Positions 1 to 11,312 of a DNA stretch of 64,000 nt are shown here, one piece after another. Both the position numbers and the translations under genes were made by a program. The stretch is taken from assembly GCA_022315425.1 (NCBI GenBank), contig JAIUPT010000019.1, positions 868,001-932,000 on the forward strand, in the 5' to 3' direction. A model generated the notes under the pieces. The model made no database searches and was not told where the DNA came from. It worked only from the letters and a program-made list of their open reading frames with translations. Position 1 is the stretch's first letter. Each line of letters begins with the position of its first letter. This DNA comes from Pseudevernia furfuracea (Eukaryota > Ascomycota > Lecanoromycetes > Lecanorales > Parmeliaceae).

Positions 1-3000
1 TAGAGCCGTCGATCTCTACCTGCCGGATTGTTGCTATCTTGATCTATCCATTCGAGGGAGATCTTGAAGGACAATGTTCGGTAAGAGGGTGCCGGTCCTG
101 CAACTCCATTTATGGCAGTCTTTGGTGCCGAACCTTCCGCGGATCCGCGACGAGATGTTGTCGAGCTTTGTAATGCTGCTAGCGTATCTTTTGCCGAGGT
201 TGTTTTTGGACTGTCTTTGGGCGAGGTTGAAGGGATGATGCTCTTGAATAGATTCCATCGTTTCCTACCGCCGTCTTGTGACTTGCTCGTATCCTCAGCA
301 TCCTTACGGAGCTGACTTAAACTGCTAGTGGAGGCCAGTTCTTGTGCGTTGTGTTCCTCGTAAGGATTGGCATTTTTAGTCGAAGCAGATGATAAGATGG
401 CATCGAATGTGAGGAACGATCCACCTGGAGCCATTTGTGTGTCGTTTCTTACGATCTCTAGACATCGACCTGGAGCTGGGCTGCATGGTGCCGTGGAAGG
501 AGGGGCGAGATGTTTTCTTTGCGCGTTTTCTTGGTTGTAGAGAAAGATACGATAGACTTGCTGGAGGCGGAGGTCTAGAGCCTCCAGTATGGCTCTGTAA
601 TATATTCAGTTCACGGATAAAGGCAGCCACTTAACCAACACTCACATGTTAACATCAGATCCGTTATCATTCAGCCTTGCAATCTTCCAAACAACGAGCC
701 GCATATAAAAAGCCCTAACCATTGGACACCAATGGTTGAAATTTGCATGGAAGGTATCCTCGGCTAAGAGCCAATGGAGACATACCTCGCGTCTCCTAGC
801 CTCGTCACTTGTGATTGTTGACCACATACTGTAGAGGAAAGCACAAAGTCGGACTTCAGTCATACTATTCTGGCTTTGGTACATGTGCCTGCACACGTCG
901 AGCCAGAAAGACCAGTCAATGAGAGAAACTGCGGCATCGGTGTCTTGCTGGTATCGTTGCAAAATGGGTATGGCTTCCTCAAGAAAGTCGCAGAGGGTGA
1001 AACACGCGTTGTGATCGTACATGGAAGTCCGTCGAGCAGCGACCTTGAGTAGGCCACTGAAAGACTGGGCAAAGATAGACCGAGACTTGCCTGCCATGAT
1101 GGTTGAGCTTGATAAACATTCCCTCAGAAGCATGATGAGCCGATTTTCACCCATCGTTCGAACAACGCCGTGAGCGGGAAGCGGTAGCATCGTGGCGCTG
1201 GCGTCTGCCTCTTGGAGCAAGGCGTCGAAAGTAATGGACGACGGGCCAATTTGGCCGATAGGTGGTTGGCTGTTGGTTTGTTGAATAGTAGCATCCAAGA
1301 CTGTAAGGATCTGTGCTTGGACCAAAGCCCATGCAGGCGCAGCCATTATCTCCTCTGGAGACGGGTCGTCCGGGAGGAAACGACACGCTAGATCTGTATA
1401 AAACTTGGTGAAGACGAAGAAAAGGTCGGTATCTTTGCCGGCCCATCTACTGACCCACGGACCATGCCATGGAATGTAAGTAGTAGCAATCGGTAATGGA
1501 GACTGGGGTTTGCTGCGTAGATACTTCATCATGGGTCGGAGAGCCTTCAATTTTAGCGAATGCAGACATTGTGGATACGCGGTACAGACTCTGTCGGATA
1601 CAGAATCTATTTCGGGCTGCTTCTGTGTGCTACCCTGGGCTAGCACGCGTCGCAGTGTCTCTGACGGTGTTGCCCACAGTCTCACCAATATCTCGGCGAT
1701 ACCCTCACAGTAAAAAAAAGCGTAAGCTGTAGCCCTGCCACAGAAGGTCACAACACTCGCGGCTACATTGCGAGTGGACATCTTATCGACTACATATGCC
1801 ATCTGAGCAAGAAGCTTCTGTGTGAACGTATTCCTTACGTTGTGGTGCACAGAGTCAGCCAAAAAGTCCGACATATTTGATCCCAAAGAAGTTGTAGACT
1901 GAGACTTCAATGAAGTGCGCGCCGTCTTGATCGGTCTCGTCATGATAGAAGAAAGAGGTAGAGTCCACTCTGGTCTGGCCATAAGTGCAGTGACAGCCTC
2001 CAAAATTGCAGGCCTATCGTTGCCAGAGACTGACTCGCCGTGTCTGCCGTTCAACATCTCCAGCAAGCCTGTCCACCATTTGTTAAGTATGAAAGTACGG
2101 CGGTCAAGGTCTTCTGGCCTCAAGGATGAAATTGAAGGGTGTTCGGCATGACTCCTTAGGAACGGCAGAAGCACCGACCGAACAATGCCGGTCTTCATAG
2201 TGCTCGGTCGCGATTGAAATCTGGGCATGAAGTCAGTCGACCATCTTGCACACTCGGCTTCTCAACACACCCACTTTTGATATTCTCCGTCGAGCGTTCG
2301 AAATACACTCCAGAGCTCATCCTTCCTTCGTGGCGTTTCTGCTCCCAACCCCTGCAATCGTTCGGAAGACCATGACTTCGGGACAACAGGAGGCTTGCTC
2401 GATGTCGACTGTATGCGGGACAATGACAGTCTGTCCGTCGAATAGGACTTGGGAACGGGAGGCACTGAAGAAGTTCCGGAAGGAGGAGCTTTGCTCAACA
2501 ATGAGCTAAGCGGTCTTCTTGACCTTGTGAGTACGCTGTTGTGCCGAAGACTCCCCTTGGCATGACTGTTTGACGAGGGGTTTGAGGCGTCATCCCTTAC
2601 TTCGGTAGTAGGCAATGCAGTTGTCGTGACATCGACCGCAGAATTCGAGCCGTTGACTTGACGCGTTGATTCAAATCCTGGCCCCGTCTCTTTGCGTAGC
2701 CGTGTTTTTGTTGGAGACGGCGAAGGCGACCGTGATTTACTTATCCAGGACTTTAGAGCGAGACTCGAGATCGATCCCGCGACAGAAGGCGCCCTGCGCC
2801 CGTAGCCTGTTGTGGTTCCATCCTTGCAAATCTCCGATTCATCTATAAGTTCTTGTGGAGACGGGTCAGGCCCAATGGTGAACTTGGATATAGCAAATTG
2901 AGGGTCTGACTCCTTATGCCGTTTGCTTGAGCCTAGCCGCCTCAAGGATCTCGTGCGTAACTTGTAAGCGTCTTCTGACCCCTTCTTGGTAGAACCTTGA

Positions 3001-3227
3001 CGTAATATATTCCCTTGTATATTTGCTAAAACGTTCTCGGAGAGACTGCGGGAAAGAGTGGGCTTTCTCTGGGGTATGGTGTCTACCTTGGCATCTGTAG
3101 GAAGCTGGGTAGAGCTGGCAGAGCGAGGAATTGGGGAGGTAGTGTCAGCTTGGCCGGAGGTATGAAGCGAAGGATCCGCTTGCGGAGATGTAGAGAGCGT
3201 GCCAGGAAGGGGAGAGCCATTGGACAT
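1..3227 (-). CDS. DUF1765 (UPF0592) domain protein, 3' end cut by window edge
   Basis: Exons read on the minus strand are 3227-2275, 2220-646 and 594 to the window edge; introns 2274-2221 and 645-595 have GT-AG ends and keep phase, giving at least 1040 residues. The first ~310 residues are Ser/Pro/Thr-rich and probably disordered. Exon 2 (from ~318) is a helical, well-conserved-looking region starting KFQSRPSTMKTGIVRSVLLP, and exon 3 continues with AILEALDLRLQQVYRIFLYN and, near the edge, YRTLSFKISLEWID. These match my recollection of the fungal DUF1765/UPF0592 family, which includes an uncharacterised S. pombe protein. Molecular function is unknown. The start is the first ATG of the long 5' exon. 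The family call is from memory of the motif style, so it is good but not certain. Confidence 0.8.
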
Positions 3228-3364
3228 CCTCTCCAGTTCTGGAATGCTGCCTGAATCCAGGGCGATGGTCAGGATAGTGAGACTTGTTTGCTTGGATATT
3301 CTTCATAGGTCTGCGCCTCGCGGGCCAGCGAGCTTCCAAAAGACGAATGGTACTGTATCTCGGA

Positions 3365-3406
3365 GGTGAATGAAGGTGAATGAAGGCGAATAAAGGCGAA
3401 TGAAGA
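3365..3406. repeat. Short tandem repeat, 10-base unit
   Basis: About four imperfect copies of a unit like TGAAGGCGAA lie head to tail just upstream of the DUF1765 gene start, probably in its leader or promoter. No function can be read from it. Confidence 0.6.
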
Positions 3407-4684
3407 AGGGTTTCAGGAGTGTCGATGAAAGACGGGAGCAGGTATGTATGGCAAAGGTTGAAGGAATGAATGTTTAGGGCTGCTTGACTATCTATCTGTA
3501 TTTGAGGATGTAATTAATCTTTGGTCAGCTCATGTATTTTGCTATTTTACCATGAACCGGCAATCATGTTATAAGTGTAGATATCATATTCAACACTCAC
3601 ACTCTATGCAATTCATGCCGTAATCCTTAACTTAATAACAATGATTTCTCTTATTTCCTTATTCCCGTTAATCTTATTATTATTATCAGATACTTTTGCA
3701 GAGCAAGAAATGTTTTTTTTATTATTATTATTTTTTGAATATACTGTAATTACGGTAATTCATATACATAATTCATTGATTGATTTTGATTGATTTGAAA
3801 TTGGGGGGATAAGGTTATTTCGGGCAGACTAGGCAGACCCAGAGATGGCTTCTTTCCATGCCTGCCACTTGTCCCACTTAAGCTTCGACTAGTGCCCAAG
3901 CGTCCCAAACTCTTCATCGGCTCCAATTGGTGCCCGAAGTATGACAAGCGCCAAGATGAAAATGCAATTTTGAGCCTTCCCTATCCTTTTCAATCCCCCC
4001 TTTTGCTTGCTCCACCAATCCCCACCAATCCCAACGTCTATTTTATCTATTTTATCTATTTTATGGATTTTGTATCTATTTTACGGATTTTGTATCTATT
4101 TTACACCTTGATTATGCACCTCATGCTCCTCATTCTGCGAGTCGTCGTGGGGTTTGCTTCAACTTTCAATTTGCACTGCAGCTGCTTTTACAGTTTTACC
4201 CCTAAGGTACTTCTTTTACGCTAGGTACATTTACCTGCCCAGTCCCACCCTCAATCATGCTCCATAATTCATCTGCTAGCTACCTGACCTTCCTCACCGG
4301 TCGTCGTCGCTCTCCGGCTGCAGTCTCGACCTCTGCATTAGCTCACTGATCTACAGTGGGTGACTCCTGCATATTGCATAAGACTTCCATCCACAATCAA
4401 CACTAAAGGAATGCATAGCCCAGAACCTCCGTACGTATTACACATAGGCTAGAGTATACATCGTACAAATAAGGCCTGTGCAACCTTCATACTCCCTACC
4501 ATGCAGCTCTCCACTCTCTGAACCTCCTTCATCTCACTCGTTCGGTGTACCTACAGCTTCTTTATCACGTGGCTTGGATCGCATACCCGGTCCGGATTGC
4601 TGGGATACGTTTGGTCCTGCTGGACAGAGCACGGTTCTCGGCACGCCATCCAGCCAGCCTGGTAATAATCCATACATCTGGTGA
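3407..4684. other. Gene-free AT-rich interval with a TATTTTATC-type repeat
   Basis: No convincing exon was found. It lies between the start of the DUF1765 gene and the end of the aquaglyceroporin gene. From about 3530 to 3780 it is strongly AT-rich with runs of T and ATT. Positions about 4037-4106 hold a tandem array of units resembling CTATTTTAT and GGATTTTGTAT. A short direct duplication (CCACCAATCC twice) lies at about 4012-4030. Confidence 0.5.
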
Positions 4685-6253
4685 TCACACGGCTGACTTC
4701 TCTTTCTGTCGGATCAGATTCTGTGGCTGACTTAATCGCTTGAGCCCCAACCACGGGGTATTGATAGGGCTTTCGGGTCCGGTGTAAATGAACAAATCAT
4801 AGAGAAATCCGCCGAAAGTGCAACCGAGAAACGAGGCAACCATTGGGACTGCCACAGCATTGCAGTCAGCATTTCTTCAGAAACTATGCTTGAGTTCCAA
4901 AATATTCGGAGGGTTCGTTGGGACGTGGAATAGCTCTACCCCCCCCCCCCCCGCCGCCAGAATGCGTCCTGCAACTGTAATTCCGGTACCCAATAGGAAA
5001 AAACATTCCGAAATACACTTACTCCAGAAGTAATACCCTCCCGCAGACCAAACCTCATGACCATAACCAACGGCATAAGACATCAATCGAGGGCCAAAGT
5101 CACGTGCCAGATTGATGGCATAGCCTGTTTCGAATCCAAAACATGCACCTAGACCAAAGATCAAGAAAAATAAGGCAAGGGGAAAGAATGGACCAGCTCC
5201 GGTCTTGCCCATCGCTCCGCGGTTCGATTCATCCTTGAGGGCAAAGATGACAAACATAAGAATCGTAGCCGTAATGAATTCCGAGAAGAATTGACTTGTC
5301 TTTGTCAAGAAAGCCTGCGGGTACGTACAGAAAACCCCACCTTCATAGAAGATTAGCTAAGCCGTATGTCGGAAGATCCTGAAACATCATTGGCGTCTTA
5401 CCAGTGGCAGTTTTGGAGGGTGGAACGGTCCTAACATTTTGGCCTTCATAGTTATTGATAGCGTTAATATAATTTGCATATATAACGCCCGCACCAACGA
5501 ATCCGCCCAGGAATTGAGCAAGGAAATAAACAGGGAACCGGCGCCAGGGCAGGCCGCGGTATAGACAAAAGCAAAAAGTGATTGCAGGATTCAAGAAACC
5601 TCCGGAATCCCCTGTAGGCTCATCAACAAAGATCTCGCTCGTTTCAACCAGGGTCTTTACCTGCAACATAAACGCCTAACGTCACTCCGATACCCCATCC
5701 CCAAGATATCGACTGGTAACTGCCATAGCCGCTTTTGCCCGGTGCTATGCTAGTTGTAGTATCACTAGCGCTCAAAAGCACTTGAGCCACTGAGCTACGC
5801 AGATCTCGGAGTCAGTATTGCTTATTTGATGCAGGAAATGGCGGTGTAAGGCAGGTATCAGGAGTAGAAAGACCCTCCTGCTGCCGGAAACATGTCTTGG
5901 CTCAATTTCAATACCAAACAGGAAAGATCATCTCAGAAAAGTACGTACCCATCCCCAAAGAGCACCATTATGAATGTCCCAAAGAACTCGGCCAAAGGTT
6001 CTCTGAGAGCTAGCCGTATCCGACTCCATAGCAAGTCGTGATGCTCAAGATCCTCATGCTCCTCGTCGATTGGTGCTTCCGGTTTAAGACCAATGTAAGA
6101 TCTGACAGAAGACATGGTGTCGACTCGCCGGCGAGATCCCGCTTGCTGTAGAGCAGGATTGGAATGGTTCTCCTTGGATTCACCCTCTCCCCCGCCTGTA
6201 GTGGGATCACTTGGCAGCCAGTCGTGGTTCTCTGTTTCCATTGCTTGTGACAT
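4685..6253 (-). CDS. Aquaglyceroporin (MIP family)
   Basis: Five exons: 6253-5949, 5794-5661, 5611-5402, 5340-5023 and 4848-4685. All introns are GT-AG and the total is 1131 bases (376 residues). The protein is a channel for water, glycerol or other small neutral solutes in the plasma or an internal membrane. The N-terminal ~80 residues are hydrophilic. The first pore motif is canonical: LNPA at ~153-156. The second is NLA at ~292-294, followed by the ARDFGPR stretch with the selectivity-filter Arg (~295) and the Asp (~296) typical of glycerol-conducting members; NLA instead of NPA is common in fungal aquaglyceroporins. Start: MSQAMET is chosen over an upstream in-frame Met that would add 20 hydrophobic residues. 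Intron 4 (5022-4849) is long for this locus and contains a 14-base C run on the plus strand. Confidence 0.9.
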
Positions 6254-7021
6254 TTTGACGATTTTACGGACACAGTACAGCGTGAACAAGCACAAGCACA
6301 AGCAATGCAGCAAATGCAGAAAAGTACATGTCTGACTCCCTTTTCCGTTCCTGCGGCAGTGGCACAGACACAGGCAGCTCAGACGGTAGCTTGACGTAAT
6401 ATCACACGAAATGCAGAGCCGAGTGCGGGGTTTTTCGCCAACCTAAGATAGCCGCAAACGATAGCTCACATCAGTACTTGTATACTTACACAGTGCCAGA
6501 ATTAGGTTTGCAAAACATCATGAAGAAAGGGGAGAGGTTCAAACCAAGATCTGTACATGAGTTCAAGAGTGGAAGTCTGATGTCGTTGACAAGCGATCCC
6601 ACTTTGTCCGGCTCGCTAAAGCCAGAATGCACATTCAATGCAGGTGTCCTCAATTGCTCACACGAGTGTGCCACAATATCCTAGTTTGCAATCATAGATA
6701 CGTTTTCGTCTTTACCGATGGAATGCGGGCTAGCTGTATGAGAGGAGCAGTAATAGTGATTTGATTGACTTAGGAGACGCCCTCCATGAGATGCGAGACA
6801 AGGCGCATACAGTAGAAGATCGAGTCTGCTCCATCCACAAACAAAGAGATGAGATGCGCTGGTTAAATGCACCAATTCTAGTACGTCGATATATAAACAA
6901 CAGCACCAGAGTTAGGGAACTCATGGTGTTGCTCTACATAGCCAGAGCCTAGCCCAGCTAAACAGAACGGCGTAGGAAGATCTTTGAAATTATGCTCGCT
7001 CAAGCCTTGGATAGTGTACAC
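6254..7021. other. Gene-free interval between aquaglyceroporin start and ATP14 end
   Basis: Only short random reading frames without splice continuity or recognisable motifs. It should hold the aquaglyceroporin promoter and the 3' region of the ATP synthase gene. Nothing further seen. Confidence 0.4.
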
Positions 7022-7511
7022 TTAATGAGCGGCATGCGCTTCTTCCTCCTCCTCTTCGTCCTCGAACCAATCCTCCTCTGTAGCAGAAGCTTCTCCTCCG
7101 GCTGCGTGACCCTCGACTTCGACCTGCTGGTTCTCATACGCCTTCAGATCGTTCGCAATGTCACTTTCTTCAGGAGATTGAGGAGCTTTCGGGGGCGAAA
7201 ACTTTTGTACATGTCCTTCCGAGTCTGACGATTTCACCGGAGGTGGCTTGTAGCCCTTCAATTCTTTGAGGTAGAGATCTTGCACCAGGTCGGCTTCACA
7301 AATTACAGTAAGCCAAAGATCGTTCGGAAAGTATCGGGACGTTTACAAACCTCGTAGTGCTGCTGTAGGGGCAAGGAACGTTCGTCGGTGGAGGACAGCT
7401 TGACGCCGGACAGCACGGGCCAGTGGAAGGCGCTACAAGAGAATTATTAGAGGTAGTGGACGTACGCTGTAGACCAATTGAACTCACCGAAGCCTTGAAT
7501 GACTGCAACAT
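7022..7511 (-). CDS. ATP14: Mitochondrial F1Fo-ATP synthase subunit H
   Basis: Three exons: 7511-7488 (only 24 bases), 7432-7351 and 7293-7022; 378 bases, 125 residues. The tiny first exon plus exon 2 give an Arg-rich, acid-poor leader (MLQSFKAS followed by RLPLARAVRRQAVLHRRTF), which fits a mitochondrial presequence. The mature part begins ADLVQDLYLKELKGYKPPPV, the hallmark of fungal subunit h, and ends in a run of Glu and a His-rich tail. Subunit h belongs to the peripheral stalk of the mitochondrial ATP synthase. The two introns (7487-7433, 7350-7294) are needed to keep phase. The gene is divergent from TFIIB with 579 bases between the two starts. Confidence 0.92.
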
Positions 7512-8090
7512 CTTTTGATTTTACGTGTGGGGGGTCTCGAATAGCTAGATGTTTGAGATTTGGTTGGAAAGAGCTTCCTCATACTTTAGCGTTGCAATTA
7601 GCGCAGCTGCCTAAGGTATTTAAGGTAGACGCTAAAATCTGAGGCTGAGAAAAGACAGGGGTTGAGTCATCGTGCTTTCTTTCAACACCGCTTCCTCTTC
7701 CAACCTTCTTCTATCCTTCACACCACTGCCACCGTCTGGCCGACCTTCAACAACACGATCATTCAAGGTTGCCGGTCAGCTTTGTTGTCGTCCCGTTGCA
7801 CGTCTTCGCTTTCTTGACTATCTGTGAGATTCGAAACCTCGGAACCTCACGGACGCCTTGGCTGGCAGTCGGAAAGCAGCCAGTGGAACAGTTGCTTCCT
7901 TGACCATCAACACTGATCCTCACAACACTTTTCGCGGCCATATTTCACAGTCGCCAAACTGTATTCTCCACTCTTCATCCGCTGTTGCGCTCCTAAACAC
8001 AGCCTCGCTGGAACATCCAAAGGGTTCAAGAAGAGGACGAAGCAGAGGTTCAACAAGCAAGCGCTCATCTCCAAGGTGCTCGCATCTAAA
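7512..8090. promoter_or_regulatory. Shared upstream region of ATP14 (minus) and TFIIB (plus)
   Basis: This interval separates two divergent housekeeping gene starts, so it should contain both promoters and leaders. The part before TFIIB (about 7670-8090) is CT-rich, as often seen in fungal leaders. No specific binding site could be assigned by eye. Confidence 0.5.
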
Positions 8091-9192
8091 ATGGCCAACG
8101 GATCTCAAGAGACATGGAAGGAGAACCTTAGTAATACGATGATCTGCCCCGAGTGCAAGGAATTGCCTCCCAACCTAAAAGAAGAGTTCGCTTCTGGTGA
8201 TATGGTCTGCGGCTCTTGTGGCTTAGTCCTTGGTGATAGAATCGTCGATACTCGCTCGGAGTGGCGAACTTTCTCAAATGACGATCAAGGAAACGATGAT
8301 CCTTCTCGTGTTGGAGATGGCGCGAACCCGCTCTTGAACGGATCTCAGCTGCAGACCTCTATCGCCTTCAACGATGGTGCTAATGGTCGAAGCCGCGATC
8401 TACATCGAGCTCAGAACAAGGCCACTCATGACAAGTCTACCAAGACCCTCTTGGCTGCTTACAAGGAGCTTGGCGCTTTCTGTGACTCCATCAGCATTCC
8501 TCCGACTGTCGCAGGTTATGCGAAGCATCTGTTCAAGAAAGTCGATGATGCCAAAGCGTTCAAAGGCAAATCACAGGACACAATCATTGCTGGCTGCCTC
8601 TTCATTGCCTGCCGCCAATTGGGTGTGCCTCGCACCTTTCGGGATATATTTGCTTTGACCAAAGTCTCCAAGGCAGAGATTGGAAGGATCTTCAAGGCTC
8701 TCGAGAAGTTCTTCGATTCCGAGAATAGAAAGAAAAAGGTCATGGCTGAAGAGGCTGGCGGTAAGTCTTTGTCGGCAGGTAAGCTGATTTATTATGACTT
8801 GCTAACGTGGATGATAAGAACTCGTCAACACCGAGGATGATTACGTTGCTAAACAATCAGTTGATCCTAAAGCGCTCTGCAACCGCTTCTGCAACCAGCT
8901 AGGCCTTAACTTTCGGATCACTACTATCTCTCAGAATATCGCCGAGAGGGCTGACAAAGTCGGTTCGCTCGCCGGTCGCTCTCCGCTCTCCATTGCAGCA
9001 GCGTGCATCTACACCGCCTCACATCTTATGGGTCAGCCAAAATCCCCCAAAGAGATCTCCGCAGTCGCAGGCGTCAGCGACGGAACTATTCGTACCGCCT
9101 ACAAGCTCATGTATCCCATGCGTGAGCAGCTGATCGACACTGAATTGCTCGGTGAGGGCAAGGGTGATCTTGGCGCGTTACCTGCTGCTTAG
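8091..9192 (+). CDS. SUA7: Transcription initiation factor IIB
   Basis: Two exons, 8091-8760 and 8819-9192, encode 347 residues. TFIIB bridges TBP-bound promoter DNA and RNA polymerase II and helps set the start site. The N-terminal zinc ribbon is C-x2-C-x17-C-x2-C at about Cys19, 22, 40 and 43. The B-reader segment RSEWRTF follows, and then two cyclin-like repeats (about 115-215 and 235-335). The first contains GCLFIACRQLGVPRTF and the second SIAAACIYTASHLMGQPKSP. The start is the ATG of MANGSQ; an in-frame ATG five codons upstream (8076) is possible. The intron has two possible donors 18 bases apart (8761 and 8779), both in frame. Confidence 0.95.
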
Positions 9193-10016
9193 TTGCGCAA
9201 GGCTTGAGTACCTTGGCAGGCGGCACGACAATACTCACAACCCTTTCTCTTTGCACACTGTTACATCGGACCACAGTTGTTTACCACGGATATTTCCCCA
9301 GAATAATATTTGAAAGAGGTGCAGTCGAATGATGGTTCAATATTGCGAGGTTCAACCCTTTCCTTTCATACATTGAACCAACTCCTCGAGGTGGCATGCC
9401 TTGTCACTAATGCCATCACATATGGCTTTCCAGAACGACACCACAGGGCTATTTGCTTGCTTGGCACGATGAGGCTGCTTGGCAAGGGCGCACGTCACTA
9501 AACTTTATGCTGCCAGCTCTACATGCTTGTGGAAGATTCGAAGTCCTGCGGAATGCTTCAGTGCTTAGGAGTGGTCGTGGTCTGCGTAAGGATGGAGGCT
9601 AGCTACGCAGTACCAGACCGTGTACTCCAGTACTCCAAAAAGGATACTTGAGAAAATAAATAAAAATGCAATCATGCAAATTCGTGCACTAAAACCGGCG
9701 TACTTGAATCAGTGTGAAATGGGCGTGAACAGTCGGCAAATGACTACATGCGCCTAAGACTGCCACATTCCATGCTGACAGTGAGTGTCAGAGTACGCAC
9801 CATGCATGATGCATGATGCACTTGCAAGTTTCGCAAGGGCTCCACCGGTCATAAAATAGTCTGCACCATTGGTTGAATTATCAAGTACTCTAGGATTTCA
9901 GGAGTATCCCAAGTTGCCCCTGCATTAGGTAATTTGTTGAACAAATGGGCACATACGAACACGTAGAGCTGTACCCCCGCTGTTGCCAGTCATAACAACC
10001 CCTGTCACGGTGTAAA
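9193..10016. other. Interval between convergent TFIIB and cyclin genes
   Basis: It contains the 3' regions of both genes. Only short frames occur and none has splice support. A short ATGATGC duplication is seen near 9800-9820. Nothing else stands out. Confidence 0.4.
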
Positions 10017-11312
10017 TTATGCTTCCACTTCACCCTCCTCACTGCCATCTTCCTCCAGGTTGGGGCTCTCTAAGCCACCTTCAACCATCGTATCCCCCAC
10101 AAGTGTAGCAGCTGCACTATCCGGTGGATCCGTGTCCGCTGGCTGTGGTGCAGTAGTGGGACGGTGTGAAATTACTTGCTCGGGTTGTGGAGCGAAGCCG
10201 TTCCGAGGAGGTCCCTGGTTGACTTTCTGCCTCTTCTTGGGGCCGTCTTGAATCATGGCGTCCCCATTCGCTTCATGGCCGGCACCATTCACGGATGGTC
10301 TCTGCTCTGTTTCCGCATCTCCTTCCTCGCGTACTCTTTTGGCCCCCGCTTGACTGCCCCCGGGTGAAACGACCCCAGGTGAGACGAGGCCGTCGTTGCT
10401 CCCCCCGGAGCTTCCAACGTCCTCCATCCTTGGCCCTGCGCACCTTGTCTTGTCTTCCCGCTCGTCCCCACTTTCCGGCGTTCGCTCATACATCCCACTC
10501 TCTTTGCTCGCTTTCGCTGGACCGTTCTCGTAGATGCTGGCCATGTAATTGCACGCTCTCCGAACGCTACCTACGTCAACATTAACGGTTTCCCACCAAG
10601 GTCTTCCCCTCGCGTCGTCCGGGAAAGCAACATCACAGTGTTTCGCAGCCGCGTAAAGGGCACTTGCGGCGATCGTTCGGCTCGGGAAGAGCAGACACAA
10701 TGTGGTCAGGCAACTGTCGTTCACAAAAGCCCAGGCGGCATTCCTCAACCTCTTGTTGTCTCCTTGCTCGAACTGCATCAGAAGGTCGAACAGCGTCTTG
10801 TATGGCGGCTCCAGGCTCAAATCAAAGCAGATGGCCTCCAACAACAGGTCTTCGTATTGTAAAATGTTGTCCCTCCACCGCCAATATTCTTTGTCTTGTT
10901 CGTCCACATTTTTATGAGGATCCTTCTGCGCTACTCTTACACACGCAACTACCAGTTCCCTCATTTTCCGAACGCATTCTTCTACTTTGTATGCCAGGAA
11001 AAGACACGTTGCGGCCATGGAGTAGTAGTGATAATTCTGCATGGAATGCCGCATGTAGAACCGGTGGAGAAAGACGGAGGCTGTGGCGAGAGTGATTTGA
11101 GGTAGCTTGAGCATTATGCCGACTTGGAGGATGAAGTTCACGCCTTTGCTTCGGTTTTCGCGTTCTTTTTCCGGGGCCAGTCCGTCGAGGATCGAAGGTG
11201 CTCGAAGAAGTTCCGCTTCGGTGAAGAGCCATTGTGTCTCCGCGACCATGAGGATTTCGCTTGGAAGAGCAGGAGCTTGGAGTGATTGAGAGCTTTCGGT
11301 TGCGGTAGGCAT
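10017..11312 (-). CDS. Pch1/cyclin T-like cyclin for a P-TEFb-type CDK9 kinase
   Basis: Single exon, 431 residues. Cyclin box 1 lies at about 30-150 (RSKGVNFILQVGIMLKLPQ, then TASVFLHRFYMRHSMQNYHY and CLFLAYKVEEC). Box 2 follows to about 270 (LEAICFDLSLEPPY, NDSCLTTLCLLF, RTIAASALYAAAKH). The residue pattern is that of S. pombe Pch1 and A. nidulans PchA, whose partner kinases phosphorylate the RNA polymerase II CTD and elongation factors. By family this protein should bind a CDK9/Bur1-like kinase in the nucleus. The last ~160 residues are polar, rich in Pro, Glu and Gly, with a possible nuclear signal (KKRQKV), and end in an acidic tail. A Ctk2- or cyclin L-like role is a less likely alternative. 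Confidence 0.85.
   Translation of the reverse strand: MPTATESSQSLQAPALPSEILMVAETQWLFTEAELLRAPSILDGLAPEKERENRSKGVNFILQVGIMLKLPQITLATASVFLHRFYMRHSMQNYHYYSMAATCLFLAYKVEECVRKMRELVVACVRVAQKDPHKNVDEQDKEYWRWRDNILQYEDLLLEAICFDLSLEPPYKTLFDLLMQFEQGDNKRLRNAAWAFVNDSCLTTLCLLFPSRTIAASALYAAAKHCDVAFPDDARGRPWWETVNVDVGSVRRACNYMASIYENGPAKASKESGMYERTPESGDEREDKTRCAGPRMEDVGSSGGSNDGLVSPGVVSPGGSQAGAKRVREEGDAETEQRPSVNGAGHEANGDAMIQDGPKKRQKVNQGPPRNGFAPQPEQVISHRPTTAPQPADTDPPDSAAATLVGDTMVEGGLESPNLEEDGSEEGEVEA

Noticed and set aside
9780..9830. Possible repeat or attachment-like CATGATGC duplications
   Set aside because: Too short and imperfect to be called more than chance.
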